Positions 16,142-25,801 of a DNA stretch of 64,000 nt are shown one piece after another. Position 1 is the first letter of the stretch. Each line of letters starts with the position of its first letter. Source of the DNA: Plantibacter sp. PA-3-X8 (GTDB lineage: Bacteria > Actinomycetota > Actinomycetes > Actinomycetales > Microbacteriaceae). Both the position numbers and the translations under genes were made by a program. The DNA lies in contig NZ_CP033107.1 in the NCBI RefSeq assembly GCF_003856975.1, positions 3,286,001 to 3,350,000 of the forward strand. Direction: 5' to 3'. Below the pieces are notes generated by a model. That model was not told the origin of the DNA. It saw only the letters and a list, made by a program, of their open reading frames with translations, and did no database searches.

Positions 16142-17485
16142 TCACACCATCGTCAGGACCATCGCCGGATCGGAGAGCATCGTCCCGAGGTCGACGAGGA
16201 ACCGGGACCCCTGCTCTCCGTCGATGAGCCGATGGTCGAACGACAGCGACAGGGTCACGACCTGCCGGAGCACCACTTGCCCCTCGAACTCCCACGGGCG
16301 GCGGCGCACGGCTCCGAGCGCGATGATCGCGGCCTCGCCGGGGTTGAGGATGGGCGTCCCCGCGTCGACGCCGAAGACGCCGACGTTGGAGATCGTGATC
16401 GTGCCACCACGGAGTTCCGCCGGGGCGGTGCGTCCCTCGCGGGCCGTGCGCACGAGGTCCGCCACGGCGTCCGCGAGTTCGAACAGGCTGAGCTCCTCGG
16501 CCCGTGCGATGTTCGGGACGAGGAGCCCCCGCGGCGTCGCTGCGGCGATCCCGAGTCCGACGTGCCCGTACTCGACGATCTCCCCGGCAGCCTCGTCCCA
16601 GCTCGCGTTGACCGCGGGAGTGCGTCTCACGGCGATGCACACCGCTTTGGCGAGGACGGTCAGGATGTTGACCCGGTGGTCCCCGGTCCGAGGCGAGCGG
16701 GCGAGCGCGTCCAGCAGGGACATCGTCGGCGTCACGTCGACCGTCAGGAACTCCGTGACGTGGGGCGCCGTGAACGCACTGTTCACCATCGCCTCGGCGG
16801 TCCGGCGCCTGACCCCCGTGATCGGCCGACGCACCGACCCATCGGCCGCCGTGGCCGGCGCCTCTGGGGTCCCGGCCGGTGCCGCTCCCGCTCCGCGAGC
16901 ACGCTCCGGCAGCTGCCCGCTCAGGCCGGTCGCAGCGCGCTCGACCTCCTCACGCGCGATCCGACCACCGACACCGGTGCCGACGAGCGTTCCGAGGTCG
17001 ACGCCCAGATCGCGCGCGAGTCGCCGGACCGGCGGTGTCGCGCGGGGCCGGGAACGCTCCGGCACCGGGGCGGTGTGCGCCGGGGCAGGTGTGTCATCGC
17101 CGGCGGACCGGGCACGACGCCGTGGCCGTTCACCGCTCGCCGTGCGAGGGCCGTAGCCGACGAGGACCGGCTCGCGGTCCGCAGCCCCACTCGGACGGTC
17201 GACCTCCGCTCGGTCGGCCTCGGGGACCGACGGGGGCGGAGCGGTCTCACCATCGGGCGCGAAGTCGACGAGCGCTTCGCCGACGAGGACCGTCGTCCCC
17301 GGTTCGACGTGGAGCCTCGTGACCACGCCGGCGGTCGGCGCGGGCAGTTCGACGAGCGCCTTCGCGGTCTCGACCTCGGCGATCACCTGGTTGAGCTCGA
17401 CGTGGTCGCCGACGGCGACGCGCCAGGACACGAGTTCGCTCTCGGTCAGACCTTCACCGAGATCGGGTAGGGAGAACCGCTTCAT
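16142..17485 (-). CDS. bkdC: branched-chain 2-oxoacid dehydrogenase E2 (dihydrolipoyl acyltransferase)
   Basis: A 447-residue E2 core. The N-terminal lipoyl domain carries E-T-A-K42-A as the lipoylation site. An Ala/Pro-rich linker follows, then the subunit-binding domain ('VRRLARDLGVDLGTLVGTG', about 135-165). The C-terminal acyltransferase has the catalytic H418-R-L-I-D422-G. It moves the branched acyl group from E1 to CoA, feeding isovaleryl-, isobutyryl- and 2-methylbutyryl-CoA to the neighbouring catabolic operon. The ATG overlaps the bkdB stop (ATGA). No E3 (lipoamide dehydrogenase) gene is in the window, so the complex presumably borrows the housekeeping E3. Confidence 0.92.
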   Translation of the reverse strand: MKRFSLPDLGEGLTESELVSWRVAVGDHVELNQVIAEVETAKALVELPAPTAGVVTRLHVEPGTTVLVGEALVDFAPDGETAPPPSVPEADRAEVDRPSGAADREPVLVGYGPRTASGERPRRRARSAGDDTPAPAHTAPVPERSRPRATPPVRRLARDLGVDLGTLVGTGVGGRIAREEVERAATGLSGQLPERARGAGAAPAGTPEAPATAADGSVRRPITGVRRRTAEAMVNSAFTAPHVTEFLTVDVTPTMSLLDALARSPRTGDHRVNILTVLAKAVCIAVRRTPAVNASWDEAAGEIVEYGHVGLGIAAATPRGLLVPNIARAEELSLFELADAVADLVRTAREGRTAPAELRGGTITISNVGVFGVDAGTPILNPGEAAIIALGAVRRRPWEFEGQVVLRQVVTLSLSFDHRLIDGEQGSRFLVDLGTMLSDPAMVLTMV

Positions 17486-18528
17486 CGCCGTCCCTCCCCA
17501 CCGGTCACAGGCCGGGCATCGGCCCTGCCCACAGCGGAGGCCGAGGACCGACGCCCCAGCGCCCGATCCACCCCGTCCAGGATCCGGTCGAGGTCCGGGA
17601 GGAAGTGGTCCTCGAGCGCCGACGCGGGGTAGGGGGTGTCGAACCCCGTCACCCGCACCGGGGCCTCTTCGAGGAGGTCGAAGCAGCGTTCGGTGATCGA
17701 GGCCGCCAGCTCGGCTCCGACCCCTCCGGAGCGTTGCGCCTCGTGCGTGATGACGAGTCGCCCGGTCTTCTCGACCGAGGCGGCGACCGCGTCGACGTCC
17801 AAGGGCGCGAGGGATCGGAGGTCGATCACCTCCAGGTCGACACCCTCGTCGGCCGCGGCCTCCGCAGCCTCGAGCGCCGTTTGGACGAGCGGACCGTAGG
17901 CGACCAACGTCGCGTCCGTGCCGGCGCGAACGGTCCGCGCACGGGTGAACGCGAGCGGATCGGCGGGGAGGTCGTCGAGGACCTCACCCTTCGTCCAGTA
18001 CCGCCGCTTCGGTTCGAAGAACAGCACCGGGTCGTCGCACGCGATCGCCTGACGGATCATGGTGTGCGCGTCCTGGGGGTCCGAGCACGTCACCACGCGC
18101 AGTCCCGCCGTGTGCGCGAAGTACGCCTCCGGGGACTCGGAATGGTGCTCGACGGCGCCTATGCCTCCGCCGTACGGCACGCGGATGGTGACCGGCATGC
18201 GCACGGCGCCCTTCGTCCGGTAGTGCAGCTTCGCCAACTGCGCGACGATCTGGTCGAAGCCCGGATAGATGAACCCGTCGAACTGGATCTCGCACACCGG
18301 GCGGAAGCCTCGGAACGCCAGACCGATCGCCGCTCCGATGATCGCGGACTCCGCCAGCGGCATGTCGACGACGCGATCGGCGCCGAACTCAGCCTGGAGG
18401 CCGTCGGTCACCCGGAACACCCCGCCGAGTCGGCCGATGTCCTCGCCGAGCAACAGGACCCGGTCGTCATCGGCGAGGGCGTGGTGCAGTCCGGTGTTGA
18501 TCGCCTTGCTGAGGGTGAGCGTGGTCAT
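17482..18528 (-). CDS. bkdB: branched-chain 2-oxoacid dehydrogenase E1 beta subunit
   Basis: A 348-residue transketolase-like subunit that completes the thiamine diphosphate site with E1 alpha. Conserved segments are 'LLLGEDIGRLGGVFRVTDGL' (about 24-43), 'DMPLAESAIIGAAIGLA' and 'PYGGGIGAVEHHSESPEAY', whose His pair lies in the active-site loop, and the C-terminal 'VTGFDTPYP'. The ATG overlaps the bkdA stop (ATGA), and its own stop overlaps bkdC, so the three subunits are made from one coupled message. Confidence 0.93.
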   Translation of the reverse strand: MTTLTLSKAINTGLHHALADDDRVLLLGEDIGRLGGVFRVTDGLQAEFGADRVVDMPLAESAIIGAAIGLAFRGFRPVCEIQFDGFIYPGFDQIVAQLAKLHYRTKGAVRMPVTIRVPYGGGIGAVEHHSESPEAYFAHTAGLRVVTCSDPQDAHTMIRQAIACDDPVLFFEPKRRYWTKGEVLDDLPADPLAFTRARTVRAGTDATLVAYGPLVQTALEAAEAAADEGVDLEVIDLRSLAPLDVDAVAASVEKTGRLVITHEAQRSGGVGAELAASITERCFDLLEEAPVRVTGFDTPYPASALEDHFLPDLDRILDGVDRALGRRSSASAVGRADARPVTGGEGRR

Positions 18529-19679
18529 CGGGCACCACCGTCGAACATCGCGAGGTAGGAGCGGTACTCCTCGCGTTGCCGTTCGAGCCCGGGGTGGGCG
18601 GTGGCGTAGATCTCGTCGAAGAGCGAGAGCGGGTGAGGGGCAGGCAAGGCGAGGCAGCCCGCACGGACCCGGGCGGCCGCGGCGTCGGCGACGGACGCGA
18701 CGTGGGCTCGGGCCGTCTCGTCGAGGACCCCTTCGGACTCCAGCAGACGCTCGAGACGGGTGATCGGATCCTTCGCACGCCATGACGCGACCTCGCTCTC
18801 GTCCCGGTACCGCGTCGGATCGTCCGAGGTGGTGTGCGGCCCCATGCGGTAGGTGACGGCCTCGATGAAGGTCGGCCCACCACCGGAACGTGCGCGGTCG
18901 ACGGCGATCCGCATCGCCGCCGTCACGGCGAGCACGTCGTTGCCGTCGACCCGCATGCTCGGCACCCCGAAGCCCGGTGCCCGGTCCGCGATGGGGCGCT
19001 GGGCCTGCAGCCCGACGGGCTCGGAGATCGCGTACTGGTTGTTCTGGCAGAAGAAGACCACGGGTGCCTGGAAGCTCGCGGCCAGCACCAGCGCCTCGTT
19101 CACGTCGCCCTGACTCGTCGCTCCGTCGCCGAAGTAGGCCACGGCCACCGCGTCGGACCCGTCGCGCTGACAGCCCATCGCATAGCCCGTCGCATGGAGC
19201 GTCTGGGCACCGATGATGACCGCCGGCGTCGCCATGCCGACCGCGAACGGATCCCAGCCCGACAGCGCGGTCCCCCGCCACATCGCCATCAGTTGGTCGA
19301 GTTCGACGCCCCGGCAGTAGGCGACGGCCTGTTCGCGGTAGCTCGTGAAGACGAAGTCCCCGCGCCGCAGGACCCGCGCAGACCCCACCTGGGCGGCCTC
19401 CTGCCCGAGCGACGGTGGCCACAGACCGATCTCGCCCTGCCGTTGCAGAGCCGTCGCCTCCGTGTCGATGCGACGCGTGACGACCATGTCCTCGTAGAGC
19501 GCGAGCAGCTCGGCGTGACCGAGGTCGGCGACGAAGAGGTCGTAGAGGGCGTCCTCCTGACGGACGCCGTCCGGATCGAGGAGCTGGACGCACCCCTGGT
19601 CGACCGGGACCGGTTCGCGTGCATCACCGCCCCGCTCGTCGGAATCCTGCGGGAATTGGGTGTGAGTCTCCATCGACAC
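18525..19679 (-). CDS. bkdA: branched-chain 2-oxoacid dehydrogenase E1 alpha subunit
   Basis: A 384-residue thiamine diphosphate enzyme that decarboxylates the 2-oxoacids of leucine, isoleucine and valine. The ThDP-binding motif runs from G184-D-G-A-T to N213 in CQNNQYAIS, and 'YRMGPHTTSDDPTRYR' (about 270-285) is the phosphorylation-loop region found in E1 alpha. The PPS and SYREQ motifs are those of bkd rather than pyruvate dehydrogenase enzymes. First gene of the bkdABC operon, which lies 0.6 kb from the liu-like operon as in M. tuberculosis. The start is the ATG at 19679; an in-frame ATG two codons on is possible. Confidence 0.92.
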   Translation of the reverse strand: MSMETHTQFPQDSDERGGDAREPVPVDQGCVQLLDPDGVRQEDALYDLFVADLGHAELLALYEDMVVTRRIDTEATALQRQGEIGLWPPSLGQEAAQVGSARVLRRGDFVFTSYREQAVAYCRGVELDQLMAMWRGTALSGWDPFAVGMATPAVIIGAQTLHATGYAMGCQRDGSDAVAVAYFGDGATSQGDVNEALVLAASFQAPVVFFCQNNQYAISEPVGLQAQRPIADRAPGFGVPSMRVDGNDVLAVTAAMRIAVDRARSGGGPTFIEAVTYRMGPHTTSDDPTRYRDESEVASWRAKDPITRLERLLESEGVLDETARAHVASVADAAAARVRAGCLALPAPHPLSLFDEIYATAHPGLERQREEYRSYLAMFDGGAR

Positions 19680-19738
19680 GATGCACGCCGCCTTGAGTTC
19701 GGTGACCTCACGGCGGTGCCTCGTGAGCGATGCCGTGC

Positions 19739-19769
19739 CCTCGCGTCATCGCGAGGTGGTCCGAGGCTA
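19739..19769 (-). promoter_or_regulatory. bkdA promoter region with hairpin
   Basis: TAGCCT at 19764-19769 (minus strand) is a plausible -10. CCTCGCG-TCAT-CGCGAGG (19739-19756) is a perfect 7-bp hairpin just downstream of it, about 60 nt before the gene; it could be an operator or a leader stem. No regulator gene lies next to it. Confidence 0.4.
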
Positions 19770-19814
19770 CGCCGGATCACCCTGGCGCTCAACCGTCGAC
19801 ACTCCGCGCAACGG

Positions 19815-19850
19815 CGAACGCCCGCCCCGCGGAAGCGGGACGGGCGTTCG
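19815..19850 (-). terminator. stem-loop downstream of pnp
   Basis: CGAACGCCCG-x-CCCGC pairs with GCGGG-x-CGGGCGTTCG around a GGAA loop, with one internal mismatch. It starts 18 nt after the pnp stop. There is no clear U-tract, which is common for actinobacterial terminators. Confidence 0.6.
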
Positions 19851-19867
19851 GATACAGCTGGTGAGAC

Positions 19868-22159
19868 CTAGCCTTCGGCCGGGGCCTCAGGGCCCTCGCT
19901 GGCAGCGTCGCTGCCGTGCGTGTCGGCCTCATCGGCGACGACCGGAGCGAGCGAGAGCTTGCCGCGGTCGTCGATCTTCGTGATCTCGACGAGGATCTTC
20001 TGGCCGACGCCGAGCACGTCTTCGACGTTCTCCACACGCTTGCCACCGGCGAGCTTGCGGACCTCGGAGATGTGCAGCAGGCCGTCCTTGCCCGGGAGCA
20101 GCGAGACGAACGCGCCGAACGCGGCGATCTTGACGACGGTTCCGAGGAACTGCTCGCCGACCTCCGGGTTGGTGGGGTTCGCGATCGCGTTGACCTGGGC
20201 ACGAGCGGCCTCGGCCGACGGACCGTCGACGGCGCCGATGTAGACGGTGCCGTCCTCCTCGATGGAGATGTCGGCGCCGGTCTCGTCCTGGATCGAGTTG
20301 ATCGTCTTGCCCTTCGGGCCGATCAGCTCGCCGATCTTGTCGACGGGGATCTGGACGCTGATGACGCGAGGCGCGGTCGGCGCCATCTCGTCGGGAGCGT
20401 CGATCGCCGCGTTCAGCACGGAGAGGATCGTCGTGCGGGCGTCCTTTGCCTGCTGGAGCGCACCGGTCAGGACCGAGGTCGGGATGCCGTCGAGCTTCGT
20501 GTCGAGCTGGATGGCCGTGACGAACTCGGAGGTACCGGCGACCTTGAAGTCCATGTCGCCCAGGGCGTCTTCGGCGCCGAGGATGTCGGTGAGCGCCGCG
20601 TAGCGGGTCTCACCGTCGACGACGTCCGAGATGAGGCCCATGGCGATACCGGCGACGGGTGCGCGGAGCGGCACACCGGCGTTCAGCAGCGACAGGGTCG
20701 AGGCGCAGACGGAACCCATCGAGGTCGAACCGTTGGACCCCAGGGCCTCGGAGACCTGACGGATCGCGTAGGGGAACTCCTCGCGGCTCGGCAGCACCGG
20801 CACGAGTGCACGCTCGGCGAGGAAGCCGTGCCCGATCTCGCGACGCTTCGGCGAACCGACCCGGCCGGTCTCACCGGTCGAGTAGGGCGGGAAGTTGTAG
20901 TGGTGCAGGTAGCGCTTCTTCGTGACGGGCGACAGCGAGTCGATCTGCTGCTCCATCTTGAGCATGTTCAGCGTGGTGACACCCAGGATCTGGGTCTCGC
21001 CGCGCTGGAAGATCGCGGAACCGTGGACGCGCGGGATGACCTGCACCTCGGCGTCGAGCGGACGGATGTCGGTCAGGCCGCGGCCGTCGATGCGGATGCC
21101 CTCGCGGAGGACACGACCGCGCATGACGACCTTCGAGACGGACTTGTAGGCCGCCGAGAACTGGGTGAGTACCTCGGCGTCGAGCGAACCGGCCTCGACG
21201 CGCTCGGTGATCTCCGCCTTGACGCGGTCCTTGAGGGCGTCGTCGGCGTTCTGGCGCTCGATCTTGTCGGCGATCTGGTAGACGTTCACCAGTTCGTCGT
21301 GTGCGAGACCGGCGACGGCGTCGTAGCTCTCCTGCGTGTACGGGAGGAACACGGGGTAGGCCGCGATCTCCTTGGCCGCCTGAGCGGCGAGTTCGCTCTG
21401 CGCCTTGACGAGCTGCTTGAGGAACGGCTTGGAGGCCTCGAGGCCGGCCGCGACGACCGCCTCGTCGGGCTTCGTGGCGCCGCCCTTGATGAGGTTCCAG
21501 CTGTTCTCGGTGGCTTCCGCCTCGACCATCATGATCGCGACGTCTTCGTTGCCGTTGGCGTCGGTCACGATGCGACCGGCGACGATGATGTCGAAGACGG
21601 CCTCCTCGAGCTGGTCGACCTTCGGGAAGGCGACCCACTGGTCGGCCTCGCCGGCCTGGCCGGGGATCAGCGCGAGACGGACGGCGCCGATCGGACCGGA
21701 GAACGGCAGACCCGAGATCTGGGTGGACATCGACGCCGCGTTGATCGCGAGGGCGTCGTAGAACTCACCCGGAGCGATCGAGAGGACGGTGATGACGATC
21801 TGGACCTCGTTGCGGAGGCCGGTGACGAACGACGGGCGCAGCGGCCGGTCGATGAGGCGGCAGACGAGGATCGCCTCGGTCGAGGGGCGGCCCTCACGAC
21901 GGAAGAACGAACCGGGGATCTTGCCGGCGGCGTAGGAGCGCTCCTCGACGTCCACCGTGAGGGGGAAGAAGTCGAAGTTGTCCTTGGGGTGCTTTCCGGC
22001 CGAGGTGGCCGAGAGGAGCATGGTCTCCTCGTCGAGGTACGCGGCGATCGCGCCCTGTGCCTGCTGCGCGAGGCGGCCGGCTTCGAACCGGACCGTGCGC
22101 TTGCCGAACTTGCCGTTGTCGAGAACGGCCTCGGCGAACTTGATTTCTGGACCTTCCAC
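19868..22159 (-). CDS. pnp: polyribonucleotide nucleotidyltransferase (PNPase)
   Basis: A 763-residue 3'-5' phosphorolytic exoribonuclease and RNA polymerase of RNA decay. It has two RNase PH domains with a helical linker ('[11 protein letters not shown]' in the first and '[24 protein letters not shown]' region in the second), a KH domain ('[20 protein letters not shown]', about 600-620) and a C-terminal S1 domain ('[19 protein letters not shown]'). Full length for the actinobacterial family. The GTG at 22159 is chosen because AGGAGA lies 5-6 nt upstream and it gives the normal VEGPEI beginning. Usually adjacent to rpsO, but here 6 kb from it. Confidence 0.96.
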   Translation of the reverse strand: MEGPEIKFAEAVLDNGKFGKRTVRFEAGRLAQQAQGAIAAYLDEETMLLSATSAGKHPKDNFDFFPLTVDVEERSYAAGKIPGSFFRREGRPSTEAILVCRLIDRPLRPSFVTGLRNEVQIVITVLSIAPGEFYDALAINAASMSTQISGLPFSGPIGAVRLALIPGQAGEADQWVAFPKVDQLEEAVFDIIVAGRIVTDANGNEDVAIMMVEAEATENSWNLIKGGATKPDEAVVAAGLEASKPFLKQLVKAQSELAAQAAKEIAAYPVFLPYTQESYDAVAGLAHDELVNVYQIADKIERQNADDALKDRVKAEITERVEAGSLDAEVLTQFSAAYKSVSKVVMRGRVLREGIRIDGRGLTDIRPLDAEVQVIPRVHGSAIFQRGETQILGVTTLNMLKMEQQIDSLSPVTKKRYLHHYNFPPYSTGETGRVGSPKRREIGHGFLAERALVPVLPSREEFPYAIRQVSEALGSNGSTSMGSVCASTLSLLNAGVPLRAPVAGIAMGLISDVVDGETRYAALTDILGAEDALGDMDFKVAGTSEFVTAIQLDTKLDGIPTSVLTGALQQAKDARTTILSVLNAAIDAPDEMAPTAPRVISVQIPVDKIGELIGPKGKTINSIQDETGADISIEEDGTVYIGAVDGPSAEAARAQVNAIANPTNPEVGEQFLGTVVKIAAFGAFVSLLPGKDGLLHISEVRKLAGGKRVENVEDVLGVGQKILVEITKIDDRGKLSLAPVVADEADTHGSDAASEGPEAPAEG

Positions 22160-22460
22160 AGGTCTCTCCTTCGTACGTGTGCGCTCCCGTCGAGTGACGG
22201 GCCGCGCGTCCCGAATGGACGCGCCGTCGAGCGCGGTCGTGCATGATGCAGCGCGCAACACAGCCGCAGTACTTGCTCAAGCCGCCCGGTCTTCCGGGAC
22301 TTGGCTGGCCACCAGTAGAACACCACCCGCGGATCGCGAGGGATACACCACCGAGGACCAGCTTCCTGTCAGCTGGCTGTGCGCGGAGCGGACCATCACG
22401 GTCCGCCGTCGGTCAGCCTAGCAGAGGGGGGTTCGGCGATCCCCGGAACGACACGGATCC
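22160..22460 (-). promoter_or_regulatory. pnp promoter and ~250-nt leader
   Basis: No gene is visible in this 300-bp gap. On the minus strand TAGGCT at 22415-22420 is a good -10, giving a leader of about 250 nt before pnp. The leader has a GCGGACC-ATCAC-GGTCCGC hairpin (22388-22406) right at its 5' end. pnp leaders are autoregulated in several bacteria, and such a 5' stem would fit, but this is inference. Confidence 0.45.
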
Positions 22461-23543
22461 TCAGGTGATGGGCGGGGTGCCAGGAGCGTCGGGAGACGCC
22501 GCGCGCCGACGGTCACGTCCCCACGACACGAGCAGGAGGACCATCGCGACGGCCGCTCCGAGGAGGGTGTCGAGCACGCGCTCTCCCACGATCGCGAGCA
22601 CCGGTTGCGTCGACGAGGACGTGCTGATGATGAGCACGAGCGGCGTGATGAAGACGAGCGCCAACGCGTAGTGCCGGATGACGACGAGCTCGATCGTGAA
22701 CTGCAGGGCGGCGAGCACGAGCGCGAGGATGTAGCCGTGCGGCTGGAGCGAGGCCACGGCGAGGAAGATCCCGGCGCCGACGACCGTCCCGAGCACGCGG
22801 TGCACGCCGCGTGTCGCGCTCAGGGTGCGCGAGTGCCCGACGCTGAGGATCGCGACGGCGGACCCCGCGATCCAGTACCCGTGACCGAGGCCGAGGACCG
22901 CTCCGAGGGTCGCACTGATCGCGAGCGCGACCGTGAGGCGGGTCGCGATCCGGCGGTCGGTCGCGCTCAGCCGGTACTCGGGGAACAGCACGCGCATCGG
23001 CGTCGGCTTCCCCGCGCCGCGGCGGATGGCCGGCACGAGCAACGGCGCGACGACCACCAGCGAGGCGAAGGCGGAACCGGCCGCCACGAGCAGGATGACC
23101 AGTCCGCCGTCGAGCCCGGCGCCGCCGATCGGGACGGGCGCGGTCAGGTGGCCGGCGATGCCGAACACGAGGATGAAGAACAGCGCGCCCGGAGGGCCGA
23201 GGACGATGCCCTGCACCAGCCAGATCACCACCGACCCGACGACGATGAGGCCGATCGCGGTCAGCGGCCGAGAACCCGACATCGCGACACCCAGCGCCGC
23301 GGCCGTGACGAGTCCTGCTCCGATGAGCGGCAGCACCCGCAGACGGTCCCGGCGGCTGAGCGGCGCGCAGTAGAGCGCGGTGAACGCCCCGAGGCCGGTG
23401 AGCAGGCCGAGCGGCGTGAGTCCGAAGAACGTCGCGACCGCGACCGGCACGGCCATCGCGATCGCAGCCGTGAGGGCTGCCGGCCAGCGCTTGGGCGATG
23501 GCGCGAAGCTGATCAGCGAGGTCTTCAGACCGCGTTCAGCCAT
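22461..23543 (-). CDS. FUSC-family membrane protein
   Basis: A 360-residue integral membrane protein with two blocks of about five to six hydrophobic helices separated by a hydrophilic stretch near residues 180-200 ('FPEYRLSATDRRIATRL'). The second block carries the FUSC signature 'GHGYWIAGSAVAILSV', 'TRGVHRVLGTVVGAGI' and 'GERVLDTLLGAAVA', as in aromatic-acid exporters of the AaeB/YccS group. The substrate is unknown. The ATG at 23543 has GGAGGA 5-6 nt upstream. Reads toward pnp and may co-transcribe into its leader. Confidence 0.8.
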   Translation of the reverse strand: MAERGLKTSLISFAPSPKRWPAALTAAIAMAVPVAVATFFGLTPLGLLTGLGAFTALYCAPLSRRDRLRVLPLIGAGLVTAAALGVAMSGSRPLTAIGLIVVGSVVIWLVQGIVLGPPGALFFILVFGIAGHLTAPVPIGGAGLDGGLVILLVAAGSAFASLVVVAPLLVPAIRRGAGKPTPMRVLFPEYRLSATDRRIATRLTVALAISATLGAVLGLGHGYWIAGSAVAILSVGHSRTLSATRGVHRVLGTVVGAGIFLAVASLQPHGYILALVLAALQFTIELVVIRHYALALVFITPLVLIISTSSSTQPVLAIVGERVLDTLLGAAVAMVLLLVSWGRDRRRAASPDAPGTPPIT

Positions 23544-23661
23544 CCGGTCCTCCGCTCTCGTGCAACCATCCAACGCTACGCCATCCTGAGCCCGGCGCTC
23601 GGGCCCCCGTCGTCGCGCGGGCCGCCCCGGGCTACGCTGGTGCGAACCCCAGGAGGTGACG

Positions 23662-24774
23662 TTGACGCATCCCGCGCCGGCAGCCGCTCGCCCGAAGCAG
23701 CGGGTCCCGTTCTGGGACAACGCCCGTTTCGCGTGCATCACGCTCGTGGTCATGGGCCATGCGATCCAGCGCCTGACCTCCGAGTCCGACCCCGCGCTCG
23801 TCGTGTACCTGTTCCTCTACGCCTTCCACATGCCGGCGTTCGCGATCATCAGCGGGTACTTCTCGAAGTCGGCCCCTCCCGGACGACGACAGATGCGTCG
23901 GGTGATCACGGACATCCTCCTGCCCTACCTGATCATGGAGGGGATCTGGTCCCTCGTGCAGTTCCTCGTCGAGGGCAAGCGCGCGTTCAACCCGACCCAA
24001 CCGTCGTGGACCCTCTGGTTCCTCCTCGCGCTCGGCATCTTCCGCCTCGTCCTGCCCTATCTCGCGCTCCTGCGCTGGCCATTGCTCTGGAGCGTCGTGA
24101 TCTCGATCGGCGTCGGTTACCTCGACAACGTCGACAGCACGTTCTCACTCTCGCGCGCACTCGGGATCCTCCCGTTCTTCGTGCTCGGGTGGCAGATCAA
24201 CCGCTGGCGGCTCGTGGACCGCTGGCGTCTCGTCCGCACGAGGGCCTGGTGGATCCGGATCGCCGCCGCCGCCGTCCTCATCGTGTGGGCGGTCGTCCTC
24301 GTCGTCGGGATCGACCTGTGGCGGCGCATCGACCTGCGCTACTGGTTCTTCTACGACCGGGGGTACACCGCGCTCGGCAACGAGGACGGGACGGGCGGCC
24401 TGGTGCGACTCGCGGCGATCCTGCTGGCCGTCGTCCTCACCGCGGCGTTCTTCGTGCTCGTCCCCCGCGGCCAGTCGTGGATCACCCGGTATGGCCAGTC
24501 GACGATGTACGTCTACCTGCTGCACTCCTTCGTGCTCTACCCCCTGCGTGAGTCGGGCGTCCTCTCCGACACGGGCAACCCGGAGCTCGTGCTCCTCGGC
24601 CTGCTGGTGCTGTCGGTCCTGATCGTCATCGTGCTCTCCAGCGGACCCGTGCGGCGCATCACGAGACCGCTCATCGAACCCCGGGCGGCGTTCATCTTCA
24701 GCCGCAAGCGGGCCTTCGACCCGGAGCCCCCTCGGAGCGACCCGACCGGGTCGCGCCGCGACGTCACGAGGTGA
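23662..24774 (+). CDS. acyltransferase-3-like membrane protein
   Basis: A 370-residue polytopic protein of the acyltransferase-3 (OafA/fucose-4-O-acetylase) type. The N-terminal 'FWDNARFACITLVVMGHAIQ' (about 18-37) contains the conserved R/x-x-G-H pair, then 'YAFHMPAFAIISGYFS' and ten or so hydrophobic helices. Such proteins O-acetylate cell-surface sugars. The TTG at 23662 is preferred: AGGAGG lies 5 nt before it, whereas the GTG at 23656 overlaps that ribosome site. The 3' end overlaps the convergent oxidoreductase gene by 11 nt. Confidence 0.8.
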   Translation: MTHPAPAAARPKQRVPFWDNARFACITLVVMGHAIQRLTSESDPALVVYLFLYAFHMPAFAIISGYFSKSAPPGRRQMRRVITDILLPYLIMEGIWSLVQFLVEGKRAFNPTQPSWTLWFLLALGIFRLVLPYLALLRWPLLWSVVISIGVGYLDNVDSTFSLSRALGILPFFVLGWQINRWRLVDRWRLVRTRAWWIRIAAAAVLIVWAVVLVVGIDLWRRIDLRYWFFYDRGYTALGNEDGTGGLVRLAAILLAVVLTAAFFVLVPRGQSWITRYGQSTMYVYLLHSFVLYPLRESGVLSDTGNPELVLLGLLVLSVLIVIVLSSGPVRRITRPLIEPRAAFIFSRKRAFDPEPPRSDPTGSRRDVTR

Positions 24775-25684
24775 CGAGGACGACCTTCCCACGGACGTGA
24801 CCGTCGATGAGGTGGCGGTAGGCGTCGACGACCCGCTCGATGGGCCACACGCTGTCGATGGGGAGGACGATCTCACCCCGCGCGATCGACTCGCCGAGCG
24901 CTGCCAGCTCGTCGAGCGTCGCGTCCTGTCCACCGACGCCGCGGAACCCGTGCTCGGCGGCGAAGGGCCGGTCCGCGATCGTGTTGACCCGCTCCGGCGC
25001 GACGCCGAGGTCGCGCGCCAGCTCGAGGGTCGACCGGCCGTGCGTGTCGATGACGGCGGTGATCCCGCCAGGGGCCGCCTCGAGGACACGCTCGCGTAGC
25101 CCGTCGCCGTACTGGACGGGGATGATGCCGAGACCGCGGAGGAACTCCTGATTGGCCGCGCCGGCGGTGCCGAGCACGACCGCGCCCGTCCGCCTGGCGA
25201 GCTGTGCCGCGAGCACGCCGACCCCGCCGGCCGCAGCACTCACGAGCACCGTGTCCGGCTGCTGGACGCCGACGGCGGCGACCGACGCGATGGCCGCGCG
25301 TCCCGCGATGTCGAGGGCGCCGGCCTGCTCGATGGTGAGACCGTCCGGCACATGATGGAGGATGCCGGCCGGAGCGATGAGGAAGTCCGCCTGGGCGTGG
25401 AAGCGGTGTCCGCCGTAGACGTGGTCGCCCGTCGCGAATCCCTGGACGCCGCTCCCCACGCCGTCCACCACCCCGGCGAAGTCGTTGCCGTTCCCGCTCG
25501 GGACGTCCCGGCCGAAGGAGGCGAGCGCTTCGGGTGATGCCGCGAGCTTGTGGTCGACGGGGTTGAGCCCTGCGACGAGGACACGGACTCGGACCTCGTC
25601 GTGGCCGGGCACCGGGATGTCGCCCTCGACGAGGTGGAACACCTCGGGACCACCGAACCGGTCGAACCGCACGAACCTCGCCAT
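24764..25684 (-). CDS. NADP-dependent quinone oxidoreductase-like MDR protein
   Basis: A 306-residue medium-chain reductase of the zinc-free quinone oxidoreductase type. The GroES-like N-terminal domain has 'VRVRVLVAGLNPVDHKLA' and 'GNDFAGVVDGVG', and the Rossmann domain has 'VLVSAAAGGVGVLAAQLAR' (about 148-166), the AAGGVG nucleotide motif. No zinc-ligand Cys/His set is present. It probably reduces quinones or activated alkenes; the substrate is unknown. A monocistronic gene, convergent with the acyltransferase. Confidence 0.85.
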   Translation of the reverse strand: MARFVRFDRFGGPEVFHLVEGDIPVPGHDEVRVRVLVAGLNPVDHKLAASPEALASFGRDVPSGNGNDFAGVVDGVGSGVQGFATGDHVYGGHRFHAQADFLIAPAGILHHVPDGLTIEQAGALDIAGRAAIASVAAVGVQQPDTVLVSAAAGGVGVLAAQLARRTGAVVLGTAGAANQEFLRGLGIIPVQYGDGLRERVLEAAPGGITAVIDTHGRSTLELARDLGVAPERVNTIADRPFAAEHGFRGVGGQDATLDELAALGESIARGEIVLPIDSVWPIERVVDAYRHLIDGHVRGKVVLVTS

Positions 25685-25801
25685 GATGCCTCCTCTGCCG
25701 GCTCCCGCCGACCTCCATGCTCACACGCTTCCCGGGCGAGGACCACCCTGGCCGCAGGGGACGTCACGCGCCGTTCACCCGGCCGAGCGAGAATCACGGG
25801 C

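Noticed and set aside
19916..22246. A 776-codon plus-strand frame opposite pnp
   Set aside because: It lies fully antisense to an intact PNPase and has no recognisable domain; composition is that of a shadow frame.
22160..22460. Possible tRNA or small RNA gene between pnp and the FUSC gene
   Set aside because: No cloverleaf, T-loop GTTCGA-type element or CCA end was seen; only a hairpin near the presumed transcript start.
23656..23661. GTG start for the acyltransferase gene
   Set aside because: The codon overlaps the AGGAGG ribosome site; the TTG 6 nt later has the right spacing.
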